Source: a bacterium (GTDB lineage Bacteria > Atribacterota > JS1 > SB-45 > 34-128). Taken from it: DNA of 14,144 nt. The notes below the pieces were generated by a model, which ran no database searches, was not told the origin of the DNA, and saw only the letters and a list, made by a program, of their open reading frames with translations. The stretch's first letter is position 1. Each line of letters opens with the position of its first letter. Shown here piece by piece: positions 1-4,276 of this stretch. The stretch spans positions 1 through 14,144 of the forward strand of contig JAHIPN010000194.1 of the NCBI GenBank assembly GCA_018894595.1, in the 5' to 3' direction. Both the position numbers and the translations under genes were made by a program.

Positions 1-312
1 AGGACGCTAATAGATCTCATTTATTTTAATAAACCTGTTGGAGGTATTATAAGCGCTTCCAAGATATTTACAGAAATTGCACTTAGCAATAAATGTGATA
101 TAAAGAAGCTGGTTGAATATGCAGTTTACTTTCCCAATATTAAGACCAGAAAGCGTATTGGGTTGATACTTGATGATGCCGGAGTTCCTGAAAATATTTT
201 GAAACCTCTCATAAAAAGTATAGAAAAGACATCTATTAGTTCTCTTAACGGTTCGCGTAAAGGCACCCTTAAAAAAAAATGGAGAGTTATAGTCAATGAT
301 TCACGAAAATAA
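1..312 (+). CDS. AbiEi-type antitoxin, C-terminal part (5' end outside window)
   Basis: An open frame runs in from the left edge and stops at 310-312, giving 103 residues. It begins RTLIDLIYF, followed by a GG turn, a KLVEYAVYFPN-like helix, a RIGLILDDAG-like segment and a C-terminal KKKWRVIVN. This order is typical of the C-terminal domain of AbiEi antitoxins, the DNA-binding and autorepressing partner of type IV AbiE systems. The last 17 nt overlap the start of the downstream nucleotidyltransferase-type toxin, the usual AbiE antitoxin-toxin arrangement. The N-terminal winged-helix half and the promoter lie outside the window. A run of nine A residues (271-279) in the coding sequence is a potential slippage site, but the frame reads through it sensibly. 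The identity rests on motif order and partner gene, not on a database match. Confidence 0.75.
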   Translation, partial: RTLIDLIYFNKPVGGIISASKIFTEIALSNKCDIKKLVEYAVYFPNIKTRKRIGLILDDAGVPENILKPLIKSIEKTSISSLNGSRKGTLKKKWRVIVNDSRK

Positions 313-1169
313 AGATGAATTTATAAAAGCGTTAGGAAGAGCATCAAAGAAAAAGGGTTTTCTGTTACCTCTAATTGAAAAAGATTATTATTTAACCTTG
401 ATTCTCTCACGAATATATGAGCTTTCCGAAAATCTTGTTTTTAAAGGAGGAACTTGTCTTAATAAGGTTTACTATGTGTATTATCGTTTAAGTGAGGATC
501 TTGATTTTAGCATGATATTACCACAGTATGAAGCTACGCGCGGTCAAAGACGTAAATGTATCCAACCGATTAAAGATAAAATTGAAAAATTCATTGAACA
601 GTATGAGATTAGACGATGCTGGTAATCCCGGACGTAATGAGTCCAAGCAGTATGTATTTTGCTTTGTGTACCAATCAGCACTACGTAAGGTAGAAACAAA
701 AATTAAATTAGAGATTGGGCTTAGATTTAATCCGCTTGACACGATAAAAAAACGTCCAGTACAGCACGTTTTTCTGCATCCATTTACAGGTGATCCACTT
801 TTTGATGGTGGTCAAATTAACTGCTTGTCTTTAAATGAACTTATAGCGGAAAAGTTACGTGCAGGTGTGATAAGAAAAATTATAGCTCCCCGGGATTTCT
901 ATGATATTGACTTTGTTCTGCGTAATAAGTTTGATTTAACCAATAAAGAAGTAATAACGTTGTTTAAAAAGAAACTTCAAGAGGATGACGCTGATACAGA
1001 TTTAGGTAAATATAAGAAGAACCTCGGCAGGTCAGATGAAGAAATTAAGGATATGAATTCACGTATTGAAACAGAGTTATTTGACGTTTTGGCACCTGAA
1101 GAGCGTAAGAATTTTGATTTGAGTACAGCTCTTAGAAAAATTAACAAAGCTATGGAAGCGATAGGATAA
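296..1169 (+). pseudogene. AbiEii nucleotidyltransferase toxin, frameshifted
   Basis: Two overlapping frames together make one AbiEii-like toxin (DUF1814, nucleotidyltransferase fold). The first starts at ATG 296 with GGAGAG at 281-286. It carries an IEKDY motif (residues 27-31), the nucleotide-binding GGTCLNK (51-57) and the catalytic SEDLDFS (66-72, D68 and D70), and stops at 625. The second frame continues the protein from about 600-615 to the stop at 1167-1169. It holds the family's second block, NELIAEKLRA followed by an RDFYDIDFVL segment. The switch is from frame 2 to frame 3 near AGTATGAGATTAGACGATG (about 602-620), so one extra base or two missing bases would explain it. Reconstructed length is about 290 residues, normal for the family. 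AbiEii toxins are proposed GTP-dependent nucleotidyltransferases acting on RNA. Either the toxin is inactivated or this is a sequencing error; the rest of both frames shows no decay. Confidence 0.85.
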
Positions 1170-1312
1170 TAAAAAAGACATTTAAGTATTCAGCAGGATT
1201 TGGAAAACGGATTGAATATTTGGTTATTGAAATAAAATAAATAGAGAAGGTGTGCCAGGTAAATAATCCGGTAGCTTTTTCTTTAATAAAAGTTTTTGTT
1301 CTTTATTTTTGG
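1170..1312. other. Intergenic stretch after abiE with one short repeat
   Basis: No gene is supported here. A 22-codon open stretch just after the toxin stop (about 1174-1239, ending at the TAA before AATAGAG) reads like protein but is too short to assign. GAAGGTGTGCCAGGTAAATA at 1246-1265 and the bases after it recur in diverged form at 4021-4054, where they run in frame into a transposase relic. This suggests degraded mobile-element DNA. Confidence 0.4.
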
Positions 1313-1344
1313 CAAAAAGCAGGATTTTTAAAACTTAAGAATCA
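1313..1344 (+). repeat. Truncated copy of the AAGGA-TTTTTAAA promoter box
   Basis: CAAAAAGCAGGATTTTTAAA matches the boxes at 1427, 7679 and 13802. In those copies a -10-like hexamer starts 22-23 nt after the GGA. Here that position falls in the G-run that opens the REP-like hairpin at 1345, so this copy lacks its -10, as if the hairpin had inserted into it. Confidence 0.4.
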
Positions 1345-1410
1345 GGGGGGGGGACATTCTTCTTTTGTATTCCCGCACTTATGCGTGGCAAAAAGTAAAG
1401 TGTGCCCCCC
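1345..1410. repeat. REP-like hairpin, copy A
   Basis: G-run plus ACATTCTTCTTTTGTATTCC on the left, and GTAAAGTGTG plus a C-run on the right. The ends are complementary (G-rich/C-rich), while the centre (CCGCACTTATGCGTGG) is shared with copies B and C. The shape and the ends resemble REP sequences mobilised by RAYT transposases. Confidence 0.75.
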
Positions 1411-1426
1411 TATTAATTATTTTCCC

Positions 1427-1464
1427 AAAAAAGAAGGACTTTTAAAACTTATGTCGTATATCTA
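1427..1464 (+). promoter_or_regulatory. Putative promoter box upstream of glycine riboswitch copy 1
   Basis: AAAAAAGAAGGACTTTTAAA is followed by TATCTA at 1459-1464, 23 nt after the start of GGACT. The same box with TATAAT lies in the same place upstream of the second riboswitch (13802-13839), and a third copy with TATAAA lies at 7681-7715. Conservation at a fixed distance from a -10-like hexamer upstream of two riboswitch leaders argues for a promoter. The -35 region (AGGACT) is only a partial match to TTGACA. REP copy B lies between this box and the aptamer, lengthening the leader. Confidence 0.5.
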
Positions 1465-1485
1465 ATATAATACCTAAAACAATCT

Positions 1486-1549
1486 TGGGGGACATTCTTC
1501 TTTTGTATTCCCGCACTTATGCTTGGCGAAAAGTAAAGTGTGTCCCCCT
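1486..1549. repeat. REP-like hairpin, copy B
   Basis: GGGGGACATTCTTC... and ...AAAGTGTGTCCCCC form the complementary ends. The interior is almost identical to copy A (TTTTGTATTCCCGCACTTATG). It lies between the promoter box at 1427 and riboswitch aptamer I at about 1590, a place where the second riboswitch copy (13840-13877) has no insertion. Confidence 0.75.
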
Positions 1550-1589
1550 TATACATTCTATAATTTTGGATAAATTTAATATTGTAACC

Positions 1590-1712
1590 TGTATGAAGGT
1601 AACAGGAGAGTCTTTTTCTTCTCATCATAAAAGAAAAGGAGCCGAAGAGGCAAGATACCAAAAGTATCCAAACTTTCAGGCAAAAGGACCGTTACCGGAC
1701 AGAACTCTGGAG
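1590..1712 (+). promoter_or_regulatory. Glycine riboswitch, aptamer I (copy 1)
   Basis: The conserved core of the gcvT-type glycine aptamer is present in order: GGAGAG (1605-1610), a variable hairpin, GGAGCCGAAGAGGCAAG (1639-1655), a small stem GATAC/GTATC (1654-1658 with 1664-1668), AACTTTCAGGCAAAAGGAC (1671-1689), a CCGTTACCGG segment, and GACAGAACTCTGGAG ending at 1712. It is the first of two aptamers; the second lies beyond an inserted REP hairpin. A paralogous copy at 13878-13999 has a compensatory change in the small stem (GATGC/GCATT), which supports the RNA structure. Glycine binding to this class is established; binding here is inferred. Confidence 0.9.
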
Positions 1713-1791
1713 TTGTAAAACGGGGACATTCTTCTTTTATATTCCCGCATTTCATGCCAGGGAAAAAGTAAAGTGTGTCCCCGTTTTACAA
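1713..1791. repeat. REP-like hairpin, copy C, in the riboswitch linker
   Basis: TTGTAAAACGGGGACA (1713-1728) and TGTCCCCGTTTTACAA (1776-1791) are perfect 16-bp inverted repeats. The interior again carries ATTCTTCTTTT, ATTCCCGCA and AAAAAGTAAAGTGTG. It starts directly after the last conserved base of glycine aptamer I and ends about 22 nt before the P1 strand of aptamer II, so it occupies the inter-aptamer linker. Confidence 0.85.
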
Positions 1792-1813
1792 AAATAGTAT
1801 TCTGTTGATAAAA

Positions 1814-1939
1814 TTTCTTACTCTTTTTGTTTAACGGGGCAATTCCTAATTTTTAGGAACAACCTTACAGAGTTAACTAAAAGAATTATTTCCTAATTTC
1901 TTAGGAAGAATCTTTCAGGTAAAAGGACAGAGTAAGAAA
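1814..1939 (+). promoter_or_regulatory. Glycine riboswitch, aptamer II (copy 1)
   Basis: TTTCTTACTCT (1814-1824) is a perfect 11-nt complement of AGAGTAAGAAA (1929-1939) and would form P1. Between them lie AACGGGGCAA (1833-1842), two near-identical small hairpins TTCCTAA/TTAGGAA (1843-1859 and 1890-1907), and the conserved AATCTTTCAGGTAAAAGGAC (1909-1928). The 3' block is the hallmark of the second glycine aptamer. The 5' block is less canonical than CACCGAAGGGGCAA. The 3' P1 strand also forms part of the terminator, so ligand-stabilised P1 should prevent termination (an ON switch). Confidence 0.8.
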
Positions 1940-1973
1940 GTAATATAATTATTTTCTTATTTTGTCTTTTTTT
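1926..1973 (+). terminator. Intrinsic terminator of the glycine riboswitch
   Basis: GACAGAGTAAGAAAGTAAT (1926-1944) pairs with ATTATTTTCTTATTTTGTC (1948-1966) as a 19-bp stem with three G-U wobbles and a 3-nt loop, followed by seven T residues (1967-1973). Its left arm is the end of aptamer II and its P1 3' strand, the same overlap seen in classic glycine ON switches. Confidence 0.85.
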
Positions 1974-1974
1974 G

Positions 1975-2002
1975 TTGTTATCATGATTTAAATAATTATA
2001 AT
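1975..2002 (+). promoter_or_regulatory. Putative sigma70-type promoter for the nuclease gene
   Basis: TTGTTA (1975-1980), a 16-nt spacer and a perfect TATAAT (1997-2002), starting 2 nt after the riboswitch terminator T-run. If used, transcription of the 606-residue gene would not depend on glycine. AT-rich DNA produces such matches by chance, so confidence is moderate. Confidence 0.5.
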
Positions 2003-2009
2003 ATTTCCA

Positions 2010-2032
2010 TTATGTCAAATTTTAAGACATAA
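2010..2032. promoter_or_regulatory. Inverted repeat just downstream of the promoter, possible operator
   Basis: TTATGTC (2010-2016) and GACATAA (2026-2032) are perfect 7-bp arms with a 9-bp AT-rich spacer, centred about 20 bp after the -10 at 1997. The position suits a repressor site, but no regulator gene is next to it. It is not followed by a T-run, so a terminator is unlikely. Confidence 0.3.
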
Positions 2033-2110
2033 ACCTAAAAGTCAATATTTTTAACCTAATTAAGAGCTAATCTCAAAATATTTTTCTATTTACTTTATAA
2101 GGAGGGATGT

Positions 2111-3931
2111 ATGAAACTTTTAAAAATCATTAACCTTACTACACAAACTGAAATAAGTAAATTCTATAACATACTAACAGCAATTATTTCCGAAATTGAT
2201 GAATCAGTCAATCTTGATAAAAGTACTGATGCGGAGCATTTTGTAAGAACTTTTAATAGGCCGGAGATTTATAAAAAATATCAATCAGAATTACAAAAAT
2301 CAATACAAAATGATGTGTTCTTAGATATTCTTTCTGATATTATCGTTAGAGATGGAAATTGCATTATGTCACGGGATTGGTTTAAAATTCTTGTTGAAAA
2401 AGAAATTAAAGCAATAAAAGAAAGAATGAAATTCTTTAAAACGATTTTGGAGAACAAGAATAGAGATATTGAATCAAAAAGAATTAGAGATTATCGTATT
2501 TTTCTCAATTGCACTAGAACAGCATTTAGTAACGATATGTCTATTGGTAATGAAGCCAGAATTACTTCAGATGAATGGACCATTTTATTTACCTTGAAGA
2601 ATGAATTGGGCCTTTCCAGTGATGAATATCGAACCTTACTATATTTAGCTATAGGAAATTGTGAATTGGAAAAGCACGATATAGACGAATCGATTAGGAA
2701 ATTAAAAGAGAGTGGTATTGGTTTTTTCAAAAAAAGCAGGCAAAACATATATATTCCGGATGAAATCATTAATATGTTAAGGGAAATCAAAGGGATTAAT
2801 TTGGCGGAAAAATATACTCGTAGAATCGTTAAATGTCTTGATGATAGACAGATTAATAAAATAAAAAAGAATCATGGGATTAAAGAAATAGAAAGATATG
2901 AAAAAATTGAATCAATTATCAAAAAAGGTGTGAGTGTTAGGAAGATTTTAAGTGAAGAGATATTTAATGAAGATACAAAAGAAAATGAGAAAAAGAAAAT
3001 CTTATATGACATTATCGAAAACAAATTAGAAATACATCTCACTTCTTATGGTAAGACGGTAGATGAAAGAATTGATAATTTAATTGCTCATTTTAATAGT
3101 TTGGATCAAGATAAAAACATTGGTATTTCTAAAGATGGCTTTGAAAGGATGCTACTTGACCTAAAGAAGATAAAGGATATGGAAAAATTGGTAAGGATTG
3201 AATTTGAAATTGAATCAAGGGTAGAGTTAATCAGTGAAACTTTATTAGATTACAATATATATCCCAAAGACATTCTTTATCTAATACCATTAGACGATCT
3301 TAAATCTTTCTGTATTGATAAAAATATTTCTTACAGAGGGAAGAACATTATTAACTGTATATTATCCAGTTATCGTGAATCCGAAAATATCTACATCGAA
3401 AATTATGTATTAATTGCCAATAATGATATCAATGGCTTAAAAAACAATGGAATTGAAATAAAATCAAAAGACATTGGTTTGGCATTCGAAAATACTACCA
3501 AGGTTATCTTTAAACGTTTGAGTTTGAATGTCAACGAAGAATTAAAGAAAAGGATTAATACAAAAAGAGATAAAGCAGATATTATATTAGATTTAGGTAA
3601 TCAAGAGATAATCATTGTAGAGTGTAAATCTTCAAAAAAGGAGTACTCTAAATTTACCAGCGTAATCAGGCAAGTCAAATCCTATGCCCAAATATACAGC
3701 AGGAATGGTTTTAACATTAAAGGAATCATTATTGTTTCCGGTTGTTTTACCGATGATTTTATACATGAATGTGAAACTTTTTATGACTTGCAAGTAACCC
3801 TTATTGAAGCTCAAACCCTGGTTAATATCTATGAAGAGTTTAAGCAATCTAAATTGAATGTATTTCCGGTAACACTTTTTAGACATGGATTGCTTCAAGA
3901 AGATGTGATTGTAAAGGCTTTAAAGAAATGA
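2111..3931 (+). CDS. PD-(D/E)XK nuclease-domain protein, 606 aa, probable defence nuclease
   Basis: ATG 2111 follows a strong AAGGAGG (2099-2105). The C-terminal third has a restriction-endonuclease-like core: GLAFE (E460), KADIILDL (D490), then a strand with VECKS (E504, K506) and a following helix IRQVKSYAQIY. This E...D...ExK order is the PD-(D/E)XK active site, which cuts DNA in Mrr-like and many other defence proteins. Residues about 392-421 (PLDDLKSFCIDKNISYRGKN) look like a SAP-type DNA-binding helix pair. A related GKTVDERIDNLIAHF segment lies at 314-328, and 150-225 may be winged-helix. The first 140 residues match nothing I know. No methyltransferase gene is adjacent, so this is not an ordinary modification-dependent pair, although a methyl-directed (type IV) enzyme is possible. 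It stands alone between a riboswitch leader and transposon debris. Nuclease fold fairly sure; role inferred. Confidence 0.8.
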   Translation: MKLLKIINLTTQTEISKFYNILTAIISEIDESVNLDKSTDAEHFVRTFNRPEIYKKYQSELQKSIQNDVFLDILSDIIVRDGNCIMSRDWFKILVEKEIKAIKERMKFFKTILENKNRDIESKRIRDYRIFLNCTRTAFSNDMSIGNEARITSDEWTILFTLKNELGLSSDEYRTLLYLAIGNCELEKHDIDESIRKLKESGIGFFKKSRQNIYIPDEIINMLREIKGINLAEKYTRRIVKCLDDRQINKIKKNHGIKEIERYEKIESIIKKGVSVRKILSEEIFNEDTKENEKKKILYDIIENKLEIHLTSYGKTVDERIDNLIAHFNSLDQDKNIGISKDGFERMLLDLKKIKDMEKLVRIEFEIESRVELISETLLDYNIYPKDILYLIPLDDLKSFCIDKNISYRGKNIINCILSSYRESENIYIENYVLIANNDINGLKNNGIEIKSKDIGLAFENTTKVIFKRLSLNVNEELKKRINTKRDKADIILDLGNQEIIIVECKSSKKEYSKFTSVIRQVKSYAQIYSRNGFNIKGIIIVSGCFTDDFIHECETFYDLQVTLIEAQTLVNIYEEFKQSKLNVFPVTLFRHGLLQEDVIVKALKK

Positions 3932-4020
3932 TATAAAAAAATAAATAAAGTGTAAATAAATAGAGGCAAATCCCATTTTCTTAGGTAATTAATATTTTAC
4001 TTTTAAATTAGATAAATAAG

Positions 4021-4150
4021 GAAGGTGTACCAAGTCAATAATTCTGTAAATTTTAGTGGGAACTCCATTGGATCTGAGGAATTTCTTAACCAGATAGTCG
4101 GAGTTTTATGTATTACTATAGATAGACATCCCAAAGGAAAGACCTCGTAA
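4021..4150 (+). pseudogene. Relic of a REP-associated (Y1) transposase, C-terminal end
   Basis: Reading from 4022 to the stop at 4148-4150, the frame ends GNSIGSEEFLNQIVGV... and DRHPKGKTS. Many RAYT proteins end with a (R)PLGS(E/D)xF(I/L) helix followed by a basic PKGRP-like tail, and this matches in order. The catalytic HUH and Tyr parts are absent upstream. Its 5' bases share the repeat seen at 1246-1280. The stretch 3932-4020 before it shows nothing recognisable. Confidence 0.4.
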
Positions 4151-4173
4151 AATGTAAAACTAAACCATAGAAA

Positions 4174-4197
4174 AAAATAGGATGTGCTCCCTATTTT
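4174..4197. repeat. Small hairpin, possible REP end
   Basis: AAAATAGG (4174-4181) and CCTATTTT (4190-4197) are perfect 8-bp arms around ATGTGCTC. It lies 24 nt after the transposase relic stop. The order and the GTG-C(T)CCC core recall the right ends of the REP copies at 1345-1791. It could also act as a weak terminator. Confidence 0.4.
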
Positions 4198-4276
4198 CCA
4201 TAATGAAACGGGTACTGCAAATAGAAGGGAATGGTGGTTTCCATATTCCTAAAATAACAATGTAAGGAGATATTTT

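Noticed and set aside
1174..1239. 22-codon protein-like stretch (KTFKYSAGFGKRIEY...)
   Set aside because: It could be the remnant of a gene, but it is too short to assign and has no start or ribosome site of its own.
1250..1465. Open frame of 71 codons
   Set aside because: It reads across REP copy A and the promoter box, has no ribosome site and shows no protein-like composition; repeats explain it.
1485..1718. Open frame of 77 codons
   Set aside because: It covers REP copy B and glycine aptamer I, which are RNA/DNA structures. The coding appearance is incidental.
1345..1791. Three similar palindromes as a possible CRISPR array
   Set aside because: Spacing is irregular (about 80 and 165 bp between copies), the units are 62-79 bp hairpins with variable flanks, and there are no uniform spacers or cas genes.
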